The position numbers and the translations under genes were made by a program. From Geobacteraceae bacterium (GTDB lineage: Bacteria > Desulfobacterota > Desulfuromonadia > Desulfuromonadales > Geopsychrobacteraceae), in NCBI GenBank assembly GCA_007125165.1, contig SLDV01000081.1:1-59624 (forward strand): DNA of 59,624 bases, in the 5' to 3' direction. Shown piece after piece: positions 51,631-59,624 of the stretch. Positions within the stretch are counted from its first letter, which is position 1. Every line of letters starts with the position of its first letter. The notes under the pieces were generated by a model. That model worked only from the letters and a program-made list of their open reading frames with translations, was not told where the DNA came from and searched no databases.

Positions 51631-53977
51631 CGGCACCTCCCGGAGCGATATGGCAGTAGCTGAGCCCCGCACCCGGTATCAGCTGCGGACAGTCGCCATT
51701 GTTTTCTACCAGAGCACAACCAGCAGCCATACCGGGTCGACTTGCAACAGTCAGCCTGAAACTGCCGAAATCTGTTTCAACAACAGCCTTCTCACCGTCT
51801 TTCAGCCCCCGTTCAAATAGATCATCCGGATGCAGATAGAGGCGAGTCGATGTAAGGCGTGGTGCCAGTTTTGCAGCAAAACGGCTGAACAGATCACTAC
51901 CGTAACGGGCTGGAGACACTACAAGTTGAAAAGTGCCGGCCGGCTGCTCCGGCAGCTTGTCAGTTTTTTGTGGTCGAGTGACAGCAGGTTTGACCCTCTT
52001 GCCCGGCGCGCCGGGCGTGATCGTTGGTAATTCCTTAAGCCGGGGCTGATCCTCTGCCAAGTGTCGGTGCAGCTCACTCAGCTCCTGTTCCTGTCTGATA
52101 AGCCGCTGCAACACCAAGGCTGCCGGTAGCGGGTCGCCGCCCGGGGTAATGAGGGTAAATTCACGCGATGGATGCTCACCCGCGCCGGTGCGAGCCAGGC
52201 TCAGGCCCGGCTTGATCACCTGCCTGAAGCGGCGCAAGCGTCCCTCGTTATTGATGAAGGTTCCGCTATCCTCTACTGGTGGGCAGGTCGGAATAAAAAG
52301 GCCGGCATTCGTGCTCAATGGCGTGGGCAGATAGTCCATGACCACCAGATTGTCCACCTGGGCCAAAGCAGCAGAAAAGCGCTCACCGTGAGGAGCTTCC
52401 AGTAACGGATCCGTCTCAACACAGATAAGCGCTTTGACTTTACCACTTTCCAGACGGGTCAACAGATCATCCTGCTCAGGCAGACTGAGCAACGCCGTGC
52501 CAAAACTGTTGGCACCAGCCAATACCGGATAAACCTGACATGATCGTTCGGCATTTGAGGCTCCTGAAGCCCATGCATGTAATGACTGCAGTCCGAGGGG
52601 TCCGAGCAGATCGGCACCGGCAACAATAACCGGTCGCTGAGCCTGGCCGAGAAGATCGCGCAGATGTCGCCCTTCAACTCCACCGTTCTCGAGCAGTTCC
52701 TGCAGACCGGCTGGACTGAAGGCCTGATGATCAAATTCACAGGGCAGTTCCACAGGACGCGGGTCATACAACAGAACACGCCCCTGTTTGCGTACCATCT
52801 GGCGCAGAGCCAGGGCCAGAAGAGGTGCTTCGGCCAGAGGGTCTACCCCGAATACCAGGACCAGATCGCTGTTTCGAACATCTTCGAGGGAGGCCAGACG
52901 ATCAGAAAAATCAAAAGCCGCTATCTGTGCCGTCTGATGACGACGGGCATGGGCATTAAGCACCGGCACGCGACAGCCGAAGTGCTTGGCGGTACGCTGC
53001 AACAACCAGTTGGTTTCCAGCGAGGCACGATCTGAACCCAGCAACAGCACCGCTTCCGGACCATGCTGCTGAACAGCGGTACGGATTTGCGATTCGAGCA
53101 GCGTCAGAGCGTCCTCGACACTTATGTTCTGATCTTTGTGCCGCGCCTGACGCGGACGCTCCGGGTGACTGGCATAGCCGCTACCAAAACGGCCCCGGTC
53201 ACAGATAAAGGAGGCATTCACCTGCGGATTGTCACCACTGCATACCCGTTGCAGTTCACGTAGACGGCCACCCGGTATGGTGGCACACCCGACGGCACAA
53301 TGGGGGCAGACCGAATCGGCCTGCTCCAGATCCCAAGATCTTGATTTGAAGCGGAAGGTCCGATCAGTAAACACCCCGGTAGGACAGACATCAACAAGGT
53401 TACCGGAAAAATCGCTTTCAAGCATACCGTCCTTGAAACGGCCGAAAAATACCCGGTTGCGCGAACCCATCACGCCGAAATCACGCCCACCGCAATAGTC
53501 TTTATAGGTGCGCGCACAGCGATAACACTGAATGCAGCGGTTCATCTCCTGGGCGACATAGGGGCCTAAATCCTGATTGGTATAAGTCCCCTTGTCTCCT
53601 TTATAGCGCCGGATACCATGTCCACTGGAGATCGTCATCTCCTGCAACTGACACTCCCCACCCTCATCACAAACCGGGCAGTCGTGGGGATGATTGAGCA
53701 TCAGCCATTCGCCGACGCGCTCACGGAAAGTCGCGGACGCATCATCACCGGTAGTCACAACCATTCCTTCTTCGACCGGAATCAGACAGGCCATCTTCAG
53801 ACCGGGCATGGGGCCGGTATGGACTGTCACGGCACACATGCGGCAGGAACCCACCGCACCCAGATCCTTGTGATAACAGAAATGGGGAACCACGATGCCA
53901 AGAGCTTCGGCAGCCTCAAGGATGGTTTTACCCTCGGGAACGGTAATCGTCTGGTTATCGATAGTCAGTGTCGGCAT
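51623..53977 (-). CDS. nuoG: Complex I subunit NuoG
   Basis: 784 aa from ATG 53977, placed on the conserved N-terminus PTLTIDNQTITVPEGKTILEAA. 2Fe-2S ligands (FCYHKDLGAVGSCRMCAV), the His-Cys cluster (HPHDCPVCDEGGECQLQ), two more 4Fe-4S sites (CIQCYRCARTYKDYC, CPTGVF) and CPHCAVGCA follow. The molybdopterin-like half (about 300-780) keeps the fold but is degenerate, as usual. Peripheral NADH-arm subunit. Only 10 bases after nuoF. Confidence 0.94.
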   Translation of the reverse strand: MPTLTIDNQTITVPEGKTILEAAEALGIVVPHFCYHKDLGAVGSCRMCAVTVHTGPMPGLKMACLIPVEEGMVVTTGDDASATFRERVGEWLMLNHPHDCPVCDEGGECQLQEMTISSGHGIRRYKGDKGTYTNQDLGPYVAQEMNRCIQCYRCARTYKDYCGGRDFGVMGSRNRVFFGRFKDGMLESDFSGNLVDVCPTGVFTDRTFRFKSRSWDLEQADSVCPHCAVGCATIPGGRLRELQRVCSGDNPQVNASFICDRGRFGSGYASHPERPRQARHKDQNISVEDALTLLESQIRTAVQQHGPEAVLLLGSDRASLETNWLLQRTAKHFGCRVPVLNAHARRHQTAQIAAFDFSDRLASLEDVRNSDLVLVFGVDPLAEAPLLALALRQMVRKQGRVLLYDPRPVELPCEFDHQAFSPAGLQELLENGGVEGRHLRDLLGQAQRPVIVAGADLLGPLGLQSLHAWASGASNAERSCQVYPVLAGANSFGTALLSLPEQDDLLTRLESGKVKALICVETDPLLEAPHGERFSAALAQVDNLVVMDYLPTPLSTNAGLFIPTCPPVEDSGTFINNEGRLRRFRQVIKPGLSLARTGAGEHPSREFTLITPGGDPLPAALVLQRLIRQEQELSELHRHLAEDQPRLKELPTITPGAPGKRVKPAVTRPQKTDKLPEQPAGTFQLVVSPARYGSDLFSRFAAKLAPRLTSTRLYLHPDDLFERGLKDGEKAVVETDFGSFRLTVASRPGMAAGCALVENNGDCPQLIPGAGLSYCHIAPGGADE

Positions 53978-53987
53978 AGTCAGTTTC

Positions 53988-55265
53988 TTATTTGTTGAAC
54001 GGACAATGTCCGCGGTCAATGTGATCAACAATTTCCTGTTCAAAATGATTGAGCAGACCAGCGACCGGCCCCATTGCCCCTTCTGCCAGAGCGCAGAAAC
54101 TTTTCCCGGAAATATTGGCCAACTGATCCTTGAGCATCTCCAGATGTTCACGGGTCCCCTTGCCTGACTCGAGGGTTTCCAGCAGCCATCGAACCATGGT
54201 CAGGCCATCACGACAGGGGGTGCACCAACCACAGCTCTCACGGGCGAAAAAAGCGATCAGGTTGAGGGTGACAGCCACCATGCAGGTATCTTCATCAAAA
54301 GCAGTGACACCGGCAGTGCCGAAACGACTGCCGACCTGCTCAAGTGAAGCAAAGTCCAGGGGAACACCCATATGCTCACGGGTCAGATAGGGGGTCGACG
54401 CACCACCGGGCAGACAGGCTTTGAACTGCTTGTTCTTCCACATTCCCTGACCATATTTATTGATCACCTCATGCAGAGTAATCCCAACCGGCAGCTCGAA
54501 ACATTCGGTACAGTTCAGATGGCCCGACAGGCCGAAGAGTTTGGTACCCGACCCGTCCGGGGTCAGGGCCAGATCCTTGAACCATTGGGCACCACCAGTG
54601 ACAATGTGGGGAATGTTGGCCAGGGTCTCCACATTGTTGACCGTCGTTGGCTGCCCGAAAAGACCACGCACGGCAGGAAATGGCGGCTTCAGGCGCGGAT
54701 TGGGACGAATCCCCTCGAGCCCGTTGAGCAGCGCCGTTTCTTCTCCGAGGATATAGCGTCCGGCACTGCCATGAACATGTAATTCAAAATCGAAGCCGCT
54801 ACCAAGGATGTTTTTCCCCAGATAGCCGGCTTCCGTCGCTTCGGTGATAGCCCGACGCAGGTTCTCCGCCTGTTTTTCATAGGCATAGCGGATAAAAATA
54901 TAGCCAACCTGGGTTTGCAGGGCAAAAGCCGACAGGATCATCCCCTCGATCAATTGATGGGGGTCGGCCTGCAACAGGACACCATCTTTATAGGTGCCCG
55001 GCTCCATTTCATCACAGTTGCAAACGAGGTACTTGGTGCCCGGTTTATCCGCCGGAAAGAATCCCCATTTCACTCCGGTTGGAAAACCGGCGCCGCCGCG
55101 ACCGCGCAACGCTGAAGCCTTGACCAGCTCGCGAACCTCTTCCGGAGTCATGGTGCCGACAGCGGTCTTAAGCCCCTGATAACCTCCATTGGCACTGAAT
55201 TCCTTCAGAAAAATGGTCTCCCCCGGCTTACGATTCTTAAACAGGAGTTGCGTTGTCTGACTCAT
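53988..55265 (-). CDS. nuoF: Complex I subunit NuoF, NADH-binding
   Basis: 425 aa. GRGGAGFPTGVKWGF is the NADH/FMN-binding glycine loop, CNCDEMEPGTYKD the FMN site, and ESCGWCTPCRDG the 4Fe-4S cluster N3. Oxidises NADH and passes electrons through FMN. Overlaps nuoE by 4 bases. Confidence 0.97.
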   Translation of the reverse strand: MSQTTQLLFKNRKPGETIFLKEFSANGGYQGLKTAVGTMTPEEVRELVKASALRGRGGAGFPTGVKWGFFPADKPGTKYLVCNCDEMEPGTYKDGVLLQADPHQLIEGMILSAFALQTQVGYIFIRYAYEKQAENLRRAITEATEAGYLGKNILGSGFDFELHVHGSAGRYILGEETALLNGLEGIRPNPRLKPPFPAVRGLFGQPTTVNNVETLANIPHIVTGGAQWFKDLALTPDGSGTKLFGLSGHLNCTECFELPVGITLHEVINKYGQGMWKNKQFKACLPGGASTPYLTREHMGVPLDFASLEQVGSRFGTAGVTAFDEDTCMVAVTLNLIAFFARESCGWCTPCRDGLTMVRWLLETLESGKGTREHLEMLKDQLANISGKSFCALAEGAMGPVAGLLNHFEQEIVDHIDRGHCPFNK

Positions 55266-55774
55266 GCCAACGCCTCCTTACGTAAAGAGGTAATCAGCTC
55301 ATCTACTTTTTCCGGTGTTAAGGGACCAAAAAATTCCTGTCGAATCATTACCGCCGGTGCTATGCCACAGCAACCCAGACAACATGATGGCAACAGGGTA
55401 AAAAGTCCGTCAGCCGTGGTTTGACCGAATTCGATATCCAGTACCTTTTTCAGATAAGCGGCAATTTCGTCCGCCCCCCGCACCCAGCAGCAGACAGAGT
55501 CGCACAGGTGAATAACGAAACGACCGACCGGACGGCGGAAGATCTTGTCATAAAAAGTGGCAATCTCTTCGACTTCTATCGGGGTCAATCCCAATATTGA
55601 CGCCGTCAGTTCCACTCCTTCGTCAGGCACCCAGCCATGATGTGACTGAATGGCGCGCAGCACATCGATAATCATCTCACGCGGATGTTCAATTTCACCG
55701 GCGTGCTGGATAAATTCAGCCAAGGTCTGCTGATCAAGCAAGTGGCTGGTTGTCTGTGATTCAATCGATGTCAT
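55262..55774 (-). CDS. nuoE: Complex I subunit NuoE
   Basis: 170 aa. The 2Fe-2S ligands are C91/C96 (CDSVCC) and C132/C136 (CLGCC). Thioredoxin-like fold of the NADH module. Overlaps nuoF as ATGA. A 216-base gap with a repeat element separates it from nuoBCD, the only wide gap in the operon. Confidence 0.95.
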   Translation of the reverse strand: MTSIESQTTSHLLDQQTLAEFIQHAGEIEHPREMIIDVLRAIQSHHGWVPDEGVELTASILGLTPIEVEEIATFYDKIFRRPVGRFVIHLCDSVCCWVRGADEIAAYLKKVLDIEFGQTTADGLFTLLPSCCLGCCGIAPAVMIRQEFFGPLTPEKVDELITSLRKEALA

Positions 55775-55867
55775 AAGGCCCTGTCACCCTGTCAACGTAC
55801 TGGCAAGTTCACCTGAACTAAGGTTTAAGATCTTTCCCTCTTCCCCCCAAGTTGCTCAGGGAAGATC

Positions 55868-55965
55868 AAAAGTGCCCGGACGCAAGGCTTGCGCCAAGGG
55901 GTCACCGCAGGTGTAGCAAAAGCTACATCGAGGATGACGCATCAGGCATAACGCCGCAGACGGGC
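55868..55965 (-). repeat. Dispersed palindromic element, copy 2, inside nuo operon
   Basis: On the minus strand the order CTGCGGCGTT, TCGATGTAGC-TTTT-GCTACA palindrome, then GCGCAAGCCTTGCG matches the order of blocks in copy 1 at 1968-2083, although individual bases differ. It fills the gap between nuoBCD and nuoE. A plus-strand AACGCC/GGCGTT hairpin followed by T8 at about 55944-55974 has no plus-strand gene to end. Confidence 0.55.
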
Positions 55966-55990
55966 GTTTTTTTTCTTCCCCTACCACCTT

Positions 55991-58372
55991 TTAGCGATCG
56001 AGGTCCGCCAATATAAAATCAATCGACCCCATCACCGCGATCATATCCGCCAGCATGCTCCCTTTGCAGATCCACGAGAAGGCCTGCATGTGGGCGAACG
56101 ATGGGGTGCGAATACGGCAGCGATAGGCACTGCTACCGCCATCACTGACCAGATAGTAACCGCACTCACCCTTACTCGACTCCGTCGCCCGATAACACTC
56201 GCCAACCGGCGCAACCGGGCCGCTTGATACGTTCACAAAGTGATGAATCAGGCTCTCAATATCATGCAGACCGTCACCACGCTGAGGATAAGCATAGCGA
56301 TAATCATCGGTCATCCAGCGCCCGGCGGGCATCCGCTCGGCAGCCTGCTTCACAATCCGCAACGACTGACGCAATTCTTCCAGGCGCACGCGGTAACGGT
56401 CAAAACAATCACCGCCGGAAAAACTGATCACGTCGAAATCAAACTCACTATAGGCGCTGTAAGGCATGGTTCGCCGCAGATCCCAGTTTGAGCCGCTGGC
56501 GCGCAGGTTGGGTCCGGAAAAGCCCCAGTCAAGAGCCTCATCAAGGCTGACAATCCCCACCCCCTCATTACGGGCCCGGAAGATCGGTCCATCGGTGAGC
56601 ATACTGTCAAGTTCGTTGATACGCTTATCAAAATCGCGGGTAAACTTGTCAACCATCTGCTTCCAGCCCTCGGGCAGATCCAGAGGAATACCGCCAATCC
56701 GGAACCAGGAGGGGTGCATGCGACCGCCGGTAATCATTTCAACGACGTCAAAAATCTTCTCGCGTGAATCAAAACAGTAGAAGACCGGCGTCATGGCCCC
56801 GACATCGTGAGCATAACTCCCCAACCACACCAGGTGACTGGCGAGACGGAAGAGTTCGCACAGCATCACCCGGGCATAATCTGCTCGCGGTGGTACCGAG
56901 ACTCCGAGGAGGGTTTCGAGCGAGTGCAGATAGGCCAGATTGTTCTGGACTCCGGACAGATAATCGATACGATCGGTGTAGGGAATATATTGTGACCAAT
57001 GCTGACGCTCACCAATCTTTTCTGCACCGCGATGGTGATAGCCGAGATCGACATCGATATCGGTCAACTCTTCACCCTGCATCCGCAATACTACACGTAA
57101 TACGCCGTGGGTACCGGGATGGTGCGGCCCGAGGTTAAGCACCATGCTGCCGTCGTCGGCGCCCGGCAGGGGAACCAGCTTATCCGCCGCCACCGGGATG
57201 TAATCCATGGCAGTATCAGCAGTGAAAGGGGGCATATCCGTCGCTCGTGACGGATGCTCTTTACGCAAGGGATGACCAACCCAGGCATCAGGCATGAGAA
57301 TCCGGCGCAGATCCTTGTGACCTTTGAAACGGATTCCGAACATGTCGTAAACTTCGCGTTCATACCAGCCCGCCGACGGCCAGATCTCGGTAATAGTAGG
57401 GGCTTGCGGGTATTCACCGGTCAGGGGCACCTTGATGCGCAGATAGCCGGGATCGCTGAAGTTGAGCAGATGGTAGACGAGGGTAAACTGATGATCGCGG
57501 GGCTGACGCCGCAGACGCTCATCAATCGCGGTCAGATCTTCCAGGCGCTGATACTTGATAACCGCTTCGTGCTTAAGAAAGTAAAGAAGCTCGCGAATAC
57601 GTGCCGCCGGACAGATCAGCACCGGCATATCAGCCGCTAACGGATCTATCGTCACTTCACCCCTGAAGCGCTCCTGAACGTCACGATAGACGGCCTCAGC
57701 CGAGGGGGGGAAGTCTTGTTTGGGCTGCGGTGGGCGCCAGGCATTACCAGTACGATTGTGGGTAAATTCGGGTGGCTGCTGAGCAGTTCCACGCAGCGGG
57801 CTGTTGCCGTACCCCGGACCGCGTGGATCGCGGCTCTTGGTAACACCGTCGACCAGCGGCGGCACCGTTGTTCCTTCGCTGCCACCCGACATGCCAAAGA
57901 CCTTACGCGCTGGCTGCTCCTCAGCTACAATCTTTTTCTGCAGTTCGATAATCCCCTGCAAAAACGCCTCAGGACGGGGCGGACAGCCGGGTATATAGAC
58001 GTCTACCGGCAGAATCTGGTTGACCCCCTGAATAACACTGTAGACATCGTACATGCCACCGGAATTGGCACAACTGCCCATAGCAATCACCCATTTGGGG
58101 TTGGGCATCTGCTCATAGACGCGCAGGATGGAAGAACCCATCTTCTTGAACGGGGTTCCGGAGATGATCATCAGATCCGACTCGCGCGGCGTACCACGCA
58201 AAACCTCTGCACCGAAGCGCGCCAGGTCGAAGCGTGGGGTCATACTCGTCATCATTTCAACAAAACAGCAGGACAGGCCGAAAAACATGGGCCAGAGGCT
58301 GTTTTTTCGCCCCCAATTGATCAGATCATCGGCACGGGTGAGCAACACCCCCTGCGGCAGCTTTTCACTCAT
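55991..58372 (-). CDS. nuoBCD: Complex I fusion NuoB-NuoC-NuoD
   Basis: 793 aa from ATG 58372, which overlaps nuoA by 4 bases. NuoB covers about residues 1-160; the N2 cluster ligands are C34, C35, C101 and C130. A hydrophilic Pro/Gly-rich linker (about 160-225) leads to NuoC (about 225-390, with [23 protein letters not shown]). NuoD runs from about 410 ([15 protein letters not shown]) to the end and keeps [12 protein letters not shown] single polypeptide thus carries the whole connecting module to the quinone site. Fusion of NuoC and NuoD is known from E. coli; addition of NuoB is much rarer. Confidence 0.96.
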   Translation of the reverse strand: MSEKLPQGVLLTRADDLINWGRKNSLWPMFFGLSCCFVEMMTSMTPRFDLARFGAEVLRGTPRESDLMIISGTPFKKMGSSILRVYEQMPNPKWVIAMGSCANSGGMYDVYSVIQGVNQILPVDVYIPGCPPRPEAFLQGIIELQKKIVAEEQPARKVFGMSGGSEGTTVPPLVDGVTKSRDPRGPGYGNSPLRGTAQQPPEFTHNRTGNAWRPPQPKQDFPPSAEAVYRDVQERFRGEVTIDPLAADMPVLICPAARIRELLYFLKHEAVIKYQRLEDLTAIDERLRRQPRDHQFTLVYHLLNFSDPGYLRIKVPLTGEYPQAPTITEIWPSAGWYEREVYDMFGIRFKGHKDLRRILMPDAWVGHPLRKEHPSRATDMPPFTADTAMDYIPVAADKLVPLPGADDGSMVLNLGPHHPGTHGVLRVVLRMQGEELTDIDVDLGYHHRGAEKIGERQHWSQYIPYTDRIDYLSGVQNNLAYLHSLETLLGVSVPPRADYARVMLCELFRLASHLVWLGSYAHDVGAMTPVFYCFDSREKIFDVVEMITGGRMHPSWFRIGGIPLDLPEGWKQMVDKFTRDFDKRINELDSMLTDGPIFRARNEGVGIVSLDEALDWGFSGPNLRASGSNWDLRRTMPYSAYSEFDFDVISFSGGDCFDRYRVRLEELRQSLRIVKQAAERMPAGRWMTDDYRYAYPQRGDGLHDIESLIHHFVNVSSGPVAPVGECYRATESSKGECGYYLVSDGGSSAYRCRIRTPSFAHMQAFSWICKGSMLADMIAVMGSIDFILADLDR

Positions 58373-58809
58373 TGAGAACTCCTGCGCCGATCGCGAGCGG
58401 GCCGCACACCCCAGTCCAGCGCTCCCATTTTCCACAGGTAGACCAGGCCAAGAAAGAGGTTAACGATAAAAAACGATATCTGCCAGAAGCCATTCCAGCC
58501 CAACAGATCGTAGGCTACCGCCCAGGACACAATAAAAACCGCTTCAAGATCGAAAATAATAAAGAAAATCGCTACCAGATAAAAAGGTGCCGGACCGCTC
58601 AGACGGGCATCACCAATCGGATCCATAGCAGACTCATAAGGAGCATTTTTTTCGGAGGAAGTGGTCCGCTGTCCCAGGAACCAGGCAAGGAACATCAGGA
58701 AAAGAATCAGGCTCACGGAAACAACACTGTAGAGAGCGAAGGAAATCAATCCGTCGATCCCTGCCGGTGTCACCGGTGGCGCTGTAGTAACCGAAACAGG
58801 AAGGGACAT
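58369..58809 (-). CDS. nuoA: Complex I subunit NuoA
   Basis: 146 aa, three membrane helices. The [25 protein letters not shown] stretch with conserved Asp and Glu is diagnostic. GGTGGAGA stands before the ATG. First gene of the operon. It has a 12-residue Pro/Thr-rich N-terminal tail ([12 protein letters not shown]) and a basic C-terminus. Confidence 0.96.
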   Translation of the reverse strand: MSLPVSVTTAPPVTPAGIDGLISFALYSVVSVSLILFLMFLAWFLGQRTTSSEKNAPYESAMDPIGDARLSGPAPFYLVAIFFIIFDLEAVFIVSWAVAYDLLGWNGFWQISFFIVNLFLGLVYLWKMGALDWGVRPARDRRRSSQ

Positions 58810-59093
58810 GGTATCTCCACCAGAAGAAATGGCTGGTACCAGACTGATGAAAAGTGCCTATTGCCTGTGCTCATGTGTAGAAAGATCGGCAAGAAGCGGT
58901 TGCTTGCTCCGCAGCAAACAACATAATCAACGACTCTTTAGTTTCACAAAACAAGCAAAGTTAATCGTTGAATTATCCGGCAACGGGCAAACACGCGTCG
59001 GATACTATCACATCTGCAGTCAATCAGTGAAGTCATGTTAAGAAAAAGTGCGTTTTTTTTATAAATCAGGCTCTAACTAACTAATTTTTCATG
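58810..59093. other. Upstream region of nuo operon, no gene seen
   Basis: 284 bases between rnhA and nuoA, both minus strand. It must hold the nuo promoter, but no clear -35/-10 pair or sigma54 element was found on the minus strand. The rnhA end is AT-rich without a hairpin. Confidence 0.5.
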
Positions 59094-59573
59094 TTAAATG
59101 GCGCTTTTTTGTGCCCTGACGATTTCTTTACGAGCCAGTTCATCACACCGCTCATTCTCTGGATGTCCGTCATGCCCCCTGACCCATATCCACTCTATCT
59201 GATGAATGCCCGCCAGCGCGAGCAGACGTTCCCAAAGATCGCGATTGGCCACTTCTTCTTTTTTTGAATTGCGCCAGCCGTTGCGCCGCCATCCTTGAAC
59301 CCATTCGGTCATGCCCTTTACCAGATACTGAGAATCGGTCGTCAAGCGGACACTGCAGGGACGCTTCAAGGCTTCCAGGCCAACTATGGCCCCCAGCATC
59401 TCCATACGATTATTTGTCGTCAATTCAGCGTAACCGGAGAATTCACGTTCGTGCCTGCCGTATCGCAGAATGGTTCCATAGCCACCAGGGCCGGGATTAC
59501 CGGAGCAGGCACCGTCGGAATAAATTTCAACAATCTGTGGTTTTTGTTTGCTCACTTGCCGCTTCCTCGCCAT
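59094..59573 (-). CDS. rnhA: Ribonuclease HI
   Basis: 159 aa from ATG 59573; a TTG one codon earlier is less likely. Cleaves RNA in RNA-DNA hybrids. Active-site residues D20 ([16 protein letters not shown]), E58 ([10 protein letters not shown]), D80 (TTDSQYL) and D144 (ERCDELARK) are all present. The basic protrusion [18 protein letters not shown] is also there. The first 12 residues are basic. Confidence 0.97.
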   Translation of the reverse strand: MARKRQVSKQKPQIVEIYSDGACSGNPGPGGYGTILRYGRHEREFSGYAELTTNNRMEMLGAIVGLEALKRPCSVRLTTDSQYLVKGMTEWVQGWRRNGWRNSKKEEVANRDLWERLLALAGIHQIEWIWVRGHDGHPENERCDELARKEIVRAQKSAI

Positions 59574-59624
59574 CAACCGGAATGAGGATGGCGGGGATAA
59601 ACGGGGGACATAATACCAATTACA

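Noticed and set aside
1-59624. CRISPR arrays, tRNA or rRNA genes, insertion sequences, prophage genes
   Set aside because: No regularly spaced direct repeats, no tRNA-like cloverleaf with a CCA end, no transposase, integrase or phage structural reading frame was seen on either strand.

Overview
The window looks like chromosomal DNA of a desulfuromonad (Desulfuromonadota, the Pelobacter/Desulfuromonas/Geobacter relatives). The reasons are the triple NuoB-NuoC-NuoD fusion, the REC-DUF4388 and Roadblock signalling genes, the DUF4405 membrane protein, the mix of Fe-S and anaerobic metabolism genes, and several intergenic repeat families of a kind common in these genomes. No rRNA, tRNA, CRISPR array, transposase, integrase or phage gene was found. 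The assignment rests on protein resemblance judged by eye, not on a database search.

Layout. 1-7.7 kb: an ACT-domain regulator, peptide deformylase, a DMT permease, a parvulin, a MscS channel, a SafE-like membrane protein, a NosL-like lipoprotein candidate, a YchJ/SEC-C protein and an acyl-CoA synthetase. 7.7-9.1 kb: a PA2778/PA2779-type pair (C39-peptidase lipoprotein and small membrane protein). 9.2-12.6 kb: a LysR regulator divergent from an unusual fusion (HdrC/HdrB-like Fe-S domains plus a TVP38/VTT membrane domain) and a rhodanese-like lipoprotein. 12.9-16.5 kb: a BioB/HydE-like radical SAM enzyme translationally coupled to a complete NitT/TauT-type ABC importer. 16.7-24.1 kb: housekeeping genes (dtd, nfo, HAD nucleotidase, dapF, MBL hydrolase, RDD protein, rsmE, prmA).

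24.4-36.7 kb: an OmpR-type two-component pair, a thiolase-fold protein whose nucleophile cysteine is serine, a NarX-type kinase with its regulator, a FadR/PdhR-like repressor with a candidate operator just upstream, a diguanylate cyclase, MazG-like, Bcp peroxiredoxin, DUF4405, SprT-like, rhomboid and FKBP/SlyD genes. 36.8-43.9 kb: a minus-strand cluster HDOD / P-loop-DRTGG / TPR / PAS-kinase / REC-DUF4388 / Roadblock / Roadblock / nitroreductase, read here as an uncharacterised cytoplasmic signalling module. 44.0-58.8 kb: a complete complex I operon, nuoA-nuoBCD-nuoE-F-G-H-I-J-K-L-M-N, followed by a CoA-binding protein and a strong minus-strand terminator. The window closes with rnhA.

Strongest leads for new biology: (1) the HDOD/DRTGG/Roadblock signalling cluster; (2) the radical SAM plus dedicated importer operon; (3) the HdrCB-TVP38 fusion with the rhodanese lipoprotein under a divergent LysR; (4) the Cys-to-Ser thiolase homologue. 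At least four intergenic repeat families were seen, two of them present twice in a recognisable form.
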